Shown one piece after another: positions 16,500 through 24,723 of a stretch of 40,702 nucleotides of DNA. Position 1 is the first letter of the stretch. Each line of letters opens with the position of its first letter. Made by a program: the position numbers and the translations under genes. The notes beneath the pieces are model-generated. The model worked only from the letters and a program-made list of their open reading frames with translations. It searched no databases and was not told where the DNA came from. Source of the DNA: Fibrobacter intestinalis (GTDB lineage: Bacteria > Fibrobacterota > Fibrobacteria > Fibrobacterales > Fibrobacteraceae); contig NZ_FUWU01000027.1 of assembly GCF_900167415.1 (NCBI RefSeq), positions 1 to 40,702 on the forward strand, given 5' to 3'.

Positions 16500-18077
16500 T
16501 CAGCGCAGATAATGCAAAGATTCTGTGATGGCTATTTTCCCATCGATTCGCAAAACCGCCCGATAGACTCCATTTTTTAAAGAGCGCATTTCAGAAGAAA
16601 CACCCGCAGAATACGGATGGCGAATACCGACTTTCAGATTTCCATTCAAATCGTAAATGTTCAACACCGCGTTTCGTTTCTGCAAAAACATAAAAATATT
16701 TTCATGTAAGAACATTCTCTTTGCAAAAATGCGTTTCTGTCCAGAAATTTCAAAAGGCTGTGCCAATGTTTCTGTCGGTTCCGGCAAAACGATGGAAACT
16801 TGAAAAGAAAGAATCGCTTTCTTTGCGCCATAGGAAAATCCCTGGCGGAAAGAATAGATATCGCCTGTTTGCACTCGGGACGGATAATGTCCAATTTTAG
16901 CTTTCGCTGAAACAAGATCTATTTCCGAAAAAATTCTGGCTTTTTCATTTTCCCATGAAGTGCTGTAGCCCAAAGAATCAAACCAGTTTCCAAGTTCTGT
17001 CGCCGTCGAAATAAAATCATTGGTATTGTCCGGATTCAAAACAAAATACGAAAGGCCGTTATCCAATAAATTTGCCATTTCCGAAGAAGCAAATCCCAAA
17101 AAATCAAAAATTTCATTTTCCAACGCAACTTCAACCGTTCCATAAGAGGAATCCAACGGCAATGAAACCGCATAGATAAATTCTTTTTGTTCCATTTGGA
17201 TACTGCTACTCGAAGAGACCTCACTGCTTGATGAAAGCATAGAGCTTGAAGAAGTGACGCTGCTGGACGATAGCGTAGAACTCGAAGAATTTTTTGGCGG
17301 ACATTCCTCTAAAACAGCATTGCCGACGGTAAAACAGATGTAGCCGTTTTTTTCCGTGATATGGGAAATTTTGTTATAAATTTTATTTCCGCTCCAGTTG
17401 TAAAGTTCCATCGCTATTTTTTACATAAGAATCCAATGACGTCAGCTCTCCAGCATTATAGGCAGCATTCAATACGGCTTCCATGACATTCACATCATTT
17501 CCGCTAGGCGTCCCGTTATAATCATAAGGTCCAATAACCTGAAACGTGGGTTTAAAAATACCGCCAGATTGCCGAATATAATAATCCCGGACACTTCCAA
17601 AATGCGAGTTGTCGTCCAGAATTTCAAGCTATGATTTACCAAAACCATTCAAAAAGTTTGCTCCCCTTTTGTCCAACTTTCTGCCGAAGGTTTCCGGAGC
17701 ACTCCTTTGTCTGTTTTCAGAAAACTTCCATAAGGCCGCCGCGAACGTTTTTCCATTTTTTCTTGCAGATAAATTTTTCGTACTTCCGTTTTATTTATTC
17801 CATTTAAAAATTTTTGTATAGCGGCATCCCGTTTATCAGAAGCTTTTATCCCGGAATTTTCTCCTTGCGAATTGGCAAAGCACAAATCTTTATCGCAAAA
17901 AACCAGAATATATCCATCTAAAGTTTCTTTATAATGTTCAAATTCATCGCCACGTTGATAAAATGTCAGCGTATCGCCATTAGATTGTATATGCTGCATG
18001 GGAAAAGGGGGCATCGGCTTTGCCAAAGAAAAAGAAACACAGCCGAAGAAAACAGCAAACCAAATCCATTTATGCAT
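16500..18077 (-). pseudogene. Decayed secreted M6-type metalloprotease
   Basis: Three fragments in order on the minus strand look like one former gene. Fragment 1 (17649-18077) starts at ATG 18077 with GAGGAG upstream, has a signal peptide (MHKWIWFAVFFGC) and the N-terminal M6-type region MPPFPMQHIQSNGDTLTFYQ, and ends at TGA. Fragment 2 (17383-17628) carries DNSHFGSVRDYYIRQSGGIF, a typical M6 protease segment, in another frame between TAG and TAA. Fragment 3 (16500-17411) holds the C-terminus, with a poly-Ser linker (residues about 40-70) and a C-terminal sorting-type tail. No HExxH zinc motif exists in any fragment, so the catalytic centre has been deleted as well. Confidence 0.78.
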
Positions 18078-18192
18078 AAAAATACTCCTCATCGGAAAAA
18101 TTATATGCGAAAAAAGGAAAATGATTTTTATTTTCAAATTTTCTGTGTTGAATCCGTGCAAAAAAAATTCACTAATCCAAAAAATGGGAATT

Positions 18193-18365
18193 TATACAGT
18201 CCTCCACTAGATATTCACAATTAAATTTTTTCAAACATGAACTTCTTTTCGCAAGGAAAACTCAATTTTCAGTTCCAACTAACCACTGATCACGCTTCGA
18301 CAAACTCAGCGACCGCCGATTAGTGAGCTTGTCGAACTAATCGAAGGGCACGGTCTACTAGCTTA
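18193..18365. repeat. Intergenic repeat copy R1 with a REP-like palindrome
   Basis: The left part (18193-18290) matches segments near 24.83 and 25.97 kb: a TCCACTAGATATTCACAATT-like start, then AAATTTTTT, a Thr/Cys-coding-like CTTTTTCACAAGG block and CAGTTCCAACTA. The right part holds CTTCGACAAACTCAGCGACC and the inverted AGCTTGTCGAACTAATCGAAG, a REP-like palindromic element. Confidence 0.65.
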
Positions 18366-18412
18366 TTTCAGCAAACGATTTTTTGAAAATAATTTTGAAA
18401 AATGACTCGTAC

Positions 18413-18844
18413 TCAATTCAGTACGATTCCCGCTTTAGCAAAAATTTCCATATTGCTGGAATCTTTTACGGCGACTTCTGTAATCCAGTTAAATTCTGCA
18501 ATTCCGGCAAGCCCCATTCGGCTGCAAACCTGATTTCTAGCCTCTCCGTAATTTTGAAGAATTTTCACTTTTTCTTCACCTTGCGCCTGATCAATTTTAG
18601 AAGACCATTCTTCACCCAAAATCACTAGTGCAGCACTTGCATTTGCATATTGCTGGGCTTTTTTTTCGTCAATGGCACTCGACGCAGGCGCAGAAAATGT
18701 GGGAACAGAAACGGGAGCGGCTACATTCTGAGAACTTTTGGTAGGAAGAGTCGGCGTCAAATTGGCATTTTCATCTTCCCCGCAGCCAATACAAAAAAAG
18801 GAAGAAATCAACAAGAACAAGAAAGCAAAACGCATTTTATTCAC
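18413..18844 (-). CDS. Small lipoprotein of unknown function
   Basis: 143 residues. The N-terminus has a lipoprotein signal (RFAFLFLLISSFFCIGC), followed by a Pro/Ser/Thr-rich linker (about 28-58) and a short helical domain with two Cys-containing or Met-rich segments (ARNQVCSRMGLAG). GTG 18844 has AAGGA 7 bases upstream; ATG 18835 is the alternative start. No family recognised. Probably attached to the outer membrane. It lies alone, next to the tRNA gene on the same strand. Confidence 0.7.
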   Translation of the reverse strand: MNKMRFAFLFLLISSFFCIGCGEDENANLTPTLPTKSSQNVAAPVSVPTFSAPASSAIDEKKAQQYANASAALVILGEEWSSKIDQAQGEEKVKILQNYGEARNQVCSRMGLAGIAEFNWITEVAVKDSSNMEIFAKAGIVLN

Positions 18845-18869
18845 ATTAAATTCCTTCGCTTAAAAATAA

Positions 18870-18942
18870 TAGCGGTTTGTGGGGTCGAACCACAGACACA
18901 CGGATTATGATTCCGTTGCTCTACCGACTGAGCTAAACCGCC
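18870..18942 (-). tRNA. tRNA with CAU anticodon (probably elongator Met)
   Basis: Read on the minus strand the cloverleaf is complete: acceptor GGCGGTT pairing with AACCGCT, D arm AGCTCAGTCGGTAGAGC, anticodon stem ACGGA/TCCGT with loop ATCATAA (anticodon CAT), and T arm with GGTTCGACCCC. No CCA is encoded. The acceptor begins with a paired G, so it is not the initiator type. Elongator Met is favoured, but a lysidine-modified Ile2 tRNA cannot be excluded. Confidence 0.9.
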
Positions 18943-18999
18943 AGATGCCACCTAATTTAGATAACTATTCTAAAAAATCAAGGGTCTTCTATAAAAAAA

Positions 19000-19734
19000 T
19001 CAAAGATAACGCACCTCTGTTCGTATTTTTCCCTCTTTATATTCAATATAACGCCAACCGGGAACCGTACTAAGAATATCGAACGAAGAAACTTCCGGAT
19101 TTAATTGCATTTGTGTTGAAGGGGTCAAATAAAGCATTTTCCCTTTTCCTAAATCCAAGGTCATTTCGGAATGATAATGCCCCGCAAAAACGGCATGGAG
19201 ATTTGGAATTTCCAAAATTTCCTTTTTGACTTCTTCCCAATTTTTGAGCGGATACAAAGAATCCATAAAAAGATGTCCGCAAAGGCAAGGTGGATGATGC
19301 ATAAACAAAAAAATTTCACCCATTTTCTGTTTCGCTTCTTCTTTCAGCCACACCAACTGCTGCTTAGACACGCTTCCCAAGGAAGTATCCAAAAAGAAAA
19401 AAGGAACACCTTTCACTTCCCGCTGATCAAAATATTCCCCATTTTGAAGTTTTAAAGGAATGGAGGAATAACGCGCCAAATCCTCGGAACGATCGTGGTT
19501 TCCTGCCATCACACACCACGGATGAGAATACGTTTTCATCACTTCAAAGAAAATTTCGTATTCTCGGCGATAACTATGTTCCGTTATATCTCCACTTAAA
19601 ACCAGAAAATCTAAATCGAACTTTTCGGCATCCCGTAAAGTAACCTGAAATTTTTCCACAGAGACGTTCTCTTTTTCTCCAAAATCCAAATGGAGATCTG
19701 ATATTTGCCCAATTCTAAAATTTCTCTGATCCAT
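19000..19734 (-). CDS. CpdA-like metallophosphoesterase
   Basis: 244 residues. All dimetal phosphoesterase motifs are present in order: ISDLHLD, VLSGDIT, MAGNHDR, MHHPP and AGHYHSE. The closest group is the class III cyclic-nucleotide phosphodiesterases (CpdA/Icc), so hydrolysis of cAMP or another phosphodiester is likely. No signal peptide, so cytoplasmic. The gene reads away from the AT-rich, DnaA-box-containing region at its 5' side. Confidence 0.85.
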   Translation of the reverse strand: MDQRNFRIGQISDLHLDFGEKENVSVEKFQVTLRDAEKFDLDFLVLSGDITEHSYRREYEIFFEVMKTYSHPWCVMAGNHDRSEDLARYSSIPLKLQNGEYFDQREVKGVPFFFLDTSLGSVSKQQLVWLKEEAKQKMGEIFLFMHHPPCLCGHLFMDSLYPLKNWEEVKKEILEIPNLHAVFAGHYHSEMTLDLGKGKMLYLTPSTQMQLNPEVSSFDILSTVPGWRYIEYKEGKIRTEVRYL

Positions 19735-20118
19735 AATTCAAATCTAGTTAAATTTTAATCCCAATTCATCACTTTCAGTAAGTCGTTATAAATCAATGTG
19801 ATACAGATTAATTCAACAAATTTATCCACAAATCAAATCCAAAATTTTTCAAATTTCATTTTCAACATCCCTTTTTTGAATTAAATAGGGAAAGATGTTG
19901 AAAAAATCGACAGATACGGTTTTCAACGTTGAATCCTGTGAATAAAATTCACGGTTTTCACCAAAAAAAATCTATCCACAATTGTTTTATCTTTTTAAAA
20001 ATCAACCACTTACGTTTACAATAATCCGATTTTTCCACATATTCACATTATCTAAATCATTCTCTTTTATATATATACATAGACTATTTAAAGAAGATGT
20101 GAAAATCCCTCTAATAAA
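19735..20118. other. AT-rich region with DnaA-box-like nonamers and palindromes (origin-like, distal side)
   Basis: About 430 bases lie between the phosphoesterase and bactofilin. Exact DnaA-box matches are TTATCCACA at 19822-19830, TGTGAATAA at 19937-19945 (reverse strand) and TTTTCCACA at 20031-20039. Near matches are CTATCCACA at 19972-19980 and ATATTCACA at 20039-20047. There is an inverted repeat TTTTCAACATC (19859-19869) / GATGTTGAAAA (19894-19904), a palindrome TTCAACGTTGAA (19922-19933) and a TTTTATATATATA stretch near 20065-20080 that could melt easily. Confidence 0.6.
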
Positions 20119-20143
20119 AAACAGCTCTGCAAAAGAGCTGTTT
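20116..20143 (-). terminator. Rho-independent terminator of the rsmG-parAB-M23-bactofilin operon
   Basis: On the minus strand AAACAGCTCT and AGAGCTGTTT form a perfect 10-bp stem with a 5-base loop, followed by TTTTTT. It begins 21 bases after the bactofilin stop. Confidence 0.9.
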
Positions 20144-20164
20144 ACCTTTTGAAAGAACAATTCT

Positions 20165-20524
20165 TTATTTCTTGGGAGATTCCAATTCTTTTTCTGTAGA
20201 AACATAACAATTCCCATTCAATTTAGCACCGCATTCGATGACTAAAAGTTTTGTCTTGATATTGCCTACAAAAAAAGATTTGGACTCCAGAACCAATTTT
20301 TCACTGCATTCGATGTCTCCATTGACTTTTCCCGCAATCATGGCGTTTTTAGATTTGATGACTCCTTCCACATAACCGGAATTTTCAATGACGACATCGC
20401 CTGTTGTTTCGATATTTCCTTTTATTTTTCCGGCAATGCGAATATCGCTGGAACCGGATATATCGCCAGTCAGATTCATGGATGAACTGATTTGTGTAAA
20501 CTGGCCGTCGTTTTCTTTTGCCAT
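20165..20524 (-). CDS. Bactofilin family cytoskeletal protein
   Basis: 119 residues with GAGGAA before the ATG. The central repeat-like beta-helix pattern (GDISGSSDIRIAGKIKGNIE, GYVEGVIKSKNAMIAGKVNG, and SKSFFVGNIKTKLLVIE) is typical of bactofilins, flanked by short unstructured ends. Bactofilins polymerise without nucleotide into membrane-associated filaments and in several bacteria position ParAB or peptidoglycan enzymes. Here it is the last gene of an operon with parA, parB and an M23 peptidase, 4 bases after the peptidase, which fits such a role. Confidence 0.92.
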   Translation of the reverse strand: MAKENDGQFTQISSSMNLTGDISGSSDIRIAGKIKGNIETTGDVVIENSGYVEGVIKSKNAMIAGKVNGDIECSEKLVLESKSFFVGNIKTKLLVIECGAKLNGNCYVSTEKELESPKK

Positions 20525-20528
20525 ATTT

Positions 20529-21326
20529 TTATTCCTCGATAAAAAGTTCTGGATCGATGGGTTCGTTGTTTTTCAAAATTTCGTAATGGATATGCGGCCC
20601 TGTCGTTTTTCCGCTGGAACCAACAGTTCCGATGGCTTCGCCTTTTTTTACGCTTTTCCCTTTTTGCACATATTGTTTTTGCAAATGGGAATAACTGGTC
20701 ACATATTTATTTCCATGATCAATGACGATGTGCAAACCGCGGTCTTTACTTTTGGAAACAGAAAGCACTTTTCCATCGGCAGTAGCAAAAACAGGTTCGT
20801 CCAATTTCGCAGAAATGTCGATGCCCAGATGATTGTCTTCCTTTGAAAAATTTTTACTGACAATGCCGATGGTGGGAATGATGCTGGGTATGTTTTCCCA
20901 GTTCTGCCTTTTTTCCTCTGTAAAGTAACCTTTCAACTCGGCGGTAAATCTATTTTTGGAACTGGGCTGGAAGTCGAAACGATTTTTTTCAATAACAGCC
21001 GCCAATTTTAAAGAATCCGTTTCATAAAAGGTGTGAAGTATATTCCGGATTTGCCTTTCCATGGTGGATATGGAATCCAATTCGGAAAAGAACAATTCAT
21101 ATTCTTGCTGTTTTTTGAGAAGAACTTCGTTTTGCTTTTGGACTTGACGCGAGCTGACGATAATGGAATTGATTAAAGTGAATTTATAAAAAATAAATCC
21201 GCCTAATGCTAAAATAACAATCCACAGTATCCAGAATAATTTCCAAAGAATGGAATTGACTTTAATGGAAACTGTCCGTCCCGAATCCGATGGGATGATT
21301 TGAATGATATGATAGCGATTTTTCAA
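20529..21326 (-). CDS. Membrane-anchored M23-family peptidase
   Basis: 265 residues. A single transmembrane segment (about residues 28-51, FWILWIVILALGGFIFYKF) is followed by a coiled coil (about 58-95) and a C-terminal LytM/M23 domain with zinc ligands in NHLGID and GPHIHYEI. It faces the periplasm and would cleave peptidoglycan or regulate its cleavage. The start overlaps the parB stop by 4 bases (ATGA), and bactofilin follows after 4 bases. Bactofilin plus M23 pairs are widespread in cell-shape systems. Confidence 0.9.
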   Translation of the reverse strand: MKNRYHIIQIIPSDSGRTVSIKVNSILWKLFWILWIVILALGGFIFYKFTLINSIIVSSRQVQKQNEVLLKKQQEYELFFSELDSISTMERQIRNILHTFYETDSLKLAAVIEKNRFDFQPSSKNRFTAELKGYFTEEKRQNWENIPSIIPTIGIVSKNFSKEDNHLGIDISAKLDEPVFATADGKVLSVSKSKDRGLHIVIDHGNKYVTSYSHLQKQYVQKGKSVKKGEAIGTVGSSGKTTGPHIHYEILKNNEPIDPELFIEE

Positions 21327-22228
21327 TTCAGCCCTTCCATTTTTTCCTGAATTCGGGTCAAATCTTCAAAAGAATAGTAATCGATAATCAATTTTCCTTT
21401 AGAAGAATCGTCTGCGGTTTGCTGCAATTTGACTTTGGTGCCAAAAAATTCTTCCATTTTCTGGATGAAAGCCTGAATGTTGGCATCCAAAGGTTTGATT
21501 TCCTTTTTAGTTTTTTCCGGATTCTGTTCTTTAGGTTCGTTATTTTTAGCCAGATTTTCAATATCGCGGACGTTCAACCCTTTTTCGATGATGTCTCGGG
21601 CGACGGCTTCCGGATCGGAAATACCAGGGCTGAGGAGGGCACGGGCTGCGCTTTGAGAAATTTTTCCTTCGATAATCCAGGTTTGTACTTGTTCGGGGAG
21701 TTTCAAAAGCCGAAGGGAGTTCGTGATGACTGCGCGGGATTTGCCGACGCTTTTGGCTAGATCATCATGGGTATAGCCGTAATTTTCCAAAAGTTGCGTA
21801 TAGGATTTGGCAACTTCGATGGCGTTTAAATCCACGCGCTGAATATTTTCGATGAGCGACCATTCCGCCATTTTTTTGTCGGAAAGAAGTTCGTGGACGT
21901 AGGCGTCGATGGTTTTCCATCCGGCGAGTCTGGCAGCGCGGGTTCGGCGTTCCCCACTGACGATTTGATAGCGCCCATTGAATTTGCGAACGGTAATGGG
22001 TTGAATTAAACCCTGTTCTTGAATGGTTTCCGCCAATTCCAGGAGTTCTTTTTCGTTGAATTCTGTTCGGGGCTGGTATGGGTTCGCGTCAATCAAATCC
22101 AAATTGATTTTTTCAATTTGAATGCTGTTTCCATTTTCATCTTTGGAAATGGATTCGTCTAAAGGAGTGGAATGATTGCTGATAATGGAGTTGAGACCGA
22201 TTCCGAGTGCGTTAGATTTTTTTCCCAT
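21323..22228 (-). CDS. parB: Chromosome-partition protein ParB
   Basis: 301 residues. The N-terminal CTP-binding/ParB box appears as IDANPYQPRTEF and GERRTRAARLAG, followed by the helix-turn-helix (DDLAKSVGKSRAVITNSLRLL) that reads parS, and a C-terminal dimerisation region (about 250-301). It loads on parS as a CTP-dependent clamp and partitions the origin with ParA. Three perfect parS sites lie nearby. It starts 1 base after the parA stop and overlaps the M23 gene. Confidence 0.95.
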   Translation of the reverse strand: MGKKSNALGIGLNSIISNHSTPLDESISKDENGNSIQIEKINLDLIDANPYQPRTEFNEKELLELAETIQEQGLIQPITVRKFNGRYQIVSGERRTRAARLAGWKTIDAYVHELLSDKKMAEWSLIENIQRVDLNAIEVAKSYTQLLENYGYTHDDLAKSVGKSRAVITNSLRLLKLPEQVQTWIIEGKISQSAARALLSPGISDPEAVARDIIEKGLNVRDIENLAKNNEPKEQNPEKTKKEIKPLDANIQAFIQKMEEFFGTKVKLQQTADDSSKGKLIIDYYSFEDLTRIQEKMEGLN

Positions 22229-22229
22229 A

Positions 22230-23015
22230 TTATTTTGCCCCGTTGATGATTTCTTCTGCGAGTTTCATATAGGCTTGCGAGCCTGGACTTTTGACGTTAT
22301 AAAGAATAACCGGTTTTCCATGAGAAGGTGCTTCGCTCAAAGTCACATTTCTTGGAATCATGATTTTAAAGACCCTTTCCGGAATGACATTTCGGACTTC
22401 TTCGGCGACTTGTCTGGACAAGCTGAGTCTGGCATCGTACATGGTCAAAAGGGCACCTTCGATATTCAAGGAACTGTTCAAGTTTTTTTGAATCAGCCGG
22501 ATGGTGTTGAATAATTCGGCGAGTCCTTGAAGAGCGTAATATTCGCATTGGACGGGAATGAGTACGCTATCGGCTGCCGTGAGGACATTCAATGTCAAAA
22601 GGTTCAAGCTAGGAGGAGCGTCTATAATAATATAGTCGAAGTCTTCTTTTAAAACATTGGTGATTCTTCTGAGGCGATGTTCCCGACTCATGGCATTGAC
22701 CAATTCCAATTCCATAGCGGAAAGATCCGGACCGGCGGTAATCACTTTTAAATAGTCCAGTTCCGTTTTCAAAATGAATTTTTGAAGAGAATCCTTTGTA
22801 ATGGAATCTGGGCTTTCTGCTAGTTTCAACGCTTCATGAATATCTTCTTCTTGGCTTTCCAGATAACCCAGACCTTGAGAAGCATTTCCCTGAGGATCCA
22901 TGTCGATAAGAAGAGTTTTCTTTTCTAAAGCGGCAAAGTTTGCAGCAAGATTTATTGCCGTTGTTGTTTTGCCTACTCCACCTTTTTGGTTGCAAATAGC
23001 GATAATTTTACCCAT
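22230..23015 (-). CDS. parA: Chromosome-partition ATPase ParA (Soj)
   Basis: 261 residues. Deviant Walker A motif KGGVGKTT near the N-terminus with the signature Lys, Walker A' LIDMDPQGN and Walker B YIIIDAPPSLN. The short N-terminus without an HTH extension marks a chromosomal Soj-type ParA. It forms ATP-dependent dimers on the nucleoid and moves ParB-parS complexes. It overlaps the end of rsmG by 8 bases and parB follows after 1 base, giving a tight operon. Confidence 0.96.
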   Translation of the reverse strand: MGKIIAICNQKGGVGKTTTAINLAANFAALEKKTLLIDMDPQGNASQGLGYLESQEEDIHEALKLAESPDSITKDSLQKFILKTELDYLKVITAGPDLSAMELELVNAMSREHRLRRITNVLKEDFDYIIIDAPPSLNLLTLNVLTAADSVLIPVQCEYYALQGLAELFNTIRLIQKNLNSSLNIEGALLTMYDARLSLSRQVAEEVRNVIPERVFKIMIPRNVTLSEAPSHGKPVILYNVKSPGSQAYMKLAEEIINGAK

Positions 23016-23667
23016 AGATTCCCTTAATGACTAATGAGTATTCTTGAGTTTCCAGAGGAAGATGATAATCGATAAAATGAATGTCGGAAAGATTCATTAA
23101 ATCTTTGGTCATTTCTTTGCTTTTAAAGGTGATAAAAAGACCATTTTTTTTGAGTCCGAGTTGAGCGCGATCGTAATCGGCTTCAAAACGGGAAAGAGCC
23201 CGACAAGAAATAATATCACAATTGGTTATTTCCGAAGTTTCAAAACGTTTTCCCACGATGGTCAAATTATCCAATTTTAAAGTTTTTTTGGCCTCTTCTA
23301 AAAAAAGAACTCTTTTGTGGCGAGGTTCCGAAGCGAAAAATTGAAGTTCAGGACAAACAATAGATAATGGAAAAACGGGACATCCACCACCGGCACCCAT
23401 ATCTGCCCAAATCATTCCTGATTTTAAATATTGTTTTTGAGAAAGAACAATAAAGGGCACTAAAGAATCTGCAATATGGCGGGATAAAAATTTTGAAATA
23501 TCGTTTTTAGAAATTAAATTGACTTGCGTATTACCTTGAATAACCAGATTGGCGTATTCATACAATTTTTCCAATTTATCATCGGATAAAGTAATTCCTT
23601 TATCCGAAAGAAATTGTAAAAGAAGGTTTTCTTGTACAGAGTCAAAGTAGTGTTTCACGTGAAACAA
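23008..23667 (-). CDS. rsmG: 16S rRNA (guanine-N7) methyltransferase RsmG (GidB)
   Basis: Up to 219 residues. The SAM-binding region is IWADMGAGGGCPVFPLSIV, a slightly unusual variant of the usual DLGSGxGxPGxPLA. RsmG methylates G527 of 16S rRNA. As drawn it starts at TTG 23667, giving MFHVKHYF, where the first codons are made of the parS site. GTG 23658 inside parS is an alternative start. No ribosome site is visible for either, so the mRNA may be leaderless or weakly translated. It heads the parAB operon, as in many bacteria. Confidence 0.9.
   Translation of the reverse strand: MFHVKHYFDSVQENLLLQFLSDKGITLSDDKLEKLYEYANLVIQGNTQVNLISKNDISKFLSRHIADSLVPFIVLSQKQYLKSGMIWADMGAGGGCPVFPLSIVCPELQFFASEPRHKRVLFLEEAKKTLKLDNLTIVGKRFETSEITNCDIISCRALSRFEADYDRAQLGLKKNGLFITFKSKEMTKDLMNLSDIHFIDYHLPLETQEYSLVIKGIYG
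23651..23666. promoter_or_regulatory. parS site 1 (inside the rsmG start)
   Basis: Perfect 16-bp palindrome TGTTTCACGTGAAACA, identical to the canonical ParB-binding parS consensus. It overlaps the first codons of rsmG. Confidence 0.97.
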
Positions 23668-24080
23668 TTTAAAAAACTAAATAGAAAATAAAATACGATA
23701 AAAGAAAAATTTTCATTTTGTATAGGATAAATTGTGAATAAAAGTAAAAATGTTTCACGTGAAACATTTTTATTCTAAAAAATGAAAAAAAATAATGTGA
23801 ATTTCAATAAAACTGTTTTTATTGAAATGTGAATAATTTTGGGTTAAACCTCTTGTGGTAATATAAAATTTGAACATAGTATTCACAATTTTCTTTAAAC
23901 GGAGAATGAAAGTTTTCTGTTTGAGTGATGAATGTGAATAAATCAGATGGAAAATAATATAGGCAATTCTATTTGATGAATATGAAAAATGAAAATGAAA
24001 TATCGCCGTTAATTGGATGTGAATAATTCAAAATGTGAATAATTTAGGATGAAAGTGCAATTTCAAAATGAATATAGGAG
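23668..24080. other. AT-rich region with clustered DnaA-box-like nonamers (origin-like, rsmG side)
   Basis: Five exact TGTGAATAA nonamers (reverse complement TTATTCACA, fitting TTWTNCACA) lie at 23733-23741, 23828-23836, 23933-23941, 24018-24026 and 24034-24042, all in the same orientation. Near matches occur at about 23796 and 23879-23887. The DNA is very AT-rich and contains parS site 2. Together with the par operon this is the best candidate in the window for part of the replication origin. No dnaA gene is present here. Confidence 0.6.
23751..23766. promoter_or_regulatory. parS site 2
   Basis: Second exact copy of TGTTTCACGTGAAACA, 100 bases upstream of site 1 in the intergenic region. 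Confidence 0.97.
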
Positions 24081-24350
24081 GTTCTAAAAATTGCTTTGTA
24101 AAGTGGTTCAGCAGACGGTTGCTGAGTTTATCGAAGATACCTACAATCTTCCAACAAATACTCGCAATTAAAAATTGGCTCTGTAGGCTAAAAGTGTGTA
24201 CGCATAGATAAAAAAGGGAATATACATTATTACCATAGTATTTGTAAACGTTCCTAAATACGCAAACAACCTTGGCACACCCTGATATGTGGTTATATTA
24301 AGTTTATAGTTGTCTTGCTATAGATATAGCCACATAAACGGAGATTTATT
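24081..24350. repeat. Repeat fragment and 5' region of a broken small gene
   Basis: Contains a short copy (24143-24180) of the intergenic repeat seen at 18.2, 24.8 and 26.0 kb, and a REP-like fragment at about 24106-24136 (AGCAGACGGTTGCTGAGTTT). At about 24292-24332 GTGGTTATAT can pair with ATATAGCCAC, and GCTATA-GA-TATAGC forms an inner palindrome, just upstream of the ORF at 24351. Confidence 0.5.
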
Positions 24351-24723
24351 ATGACATTAAAAATCAAGTTGCATAACAGAACACAAAATGCTGGCAAACA
24401 TATTCAAGTTTGCGGAAGAAACGAACGGGTCTGCCCGTAAATATCTATGTAGATGATAGTGGTACTTGGAAAAAATGAGGCATGCTAACAGAATCAAAAT
24501 ACAATGCAATAAAGGCGACCACCCAAATACACACGGGATGATTCCGATGTCCATAGACGACAACCCCCGTATATTGGTAGATAACCCTAAAATGGAATTA
24601 TCCGCTTCGGACGTAAATGCAGTAAAGAAATTCGTCATCGCCAACAAGGACTTGCTTATAAGGCTAGGCTCCGACGATAACTTTGACATTGTGGATTTTA
24701 CAGGGGCTATGGTACTTCCGTAG
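24351..24723 (+). pseudogene. Frameshifted remnant of a small unknown gene
   Basis: ATG 24351 has a good ribosome site (GGAG, 8 bases) and begins MTLKIKLHNRTQNAGKHI, but the frame stops after 29 codons. Protein-like sequence goes on in a second frame (PVNIYVDDSGTWKK, around 24432-24475) and then a third (24466-24723, containing MSIDDNPRILVDNP and ELSASDVNAVKKFVI). The second change falls in an A6 run at 24470. The simplest reading is one gene of about 120 codons with two or more frameshifts. No family is recognised. Confidence 0.45.
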
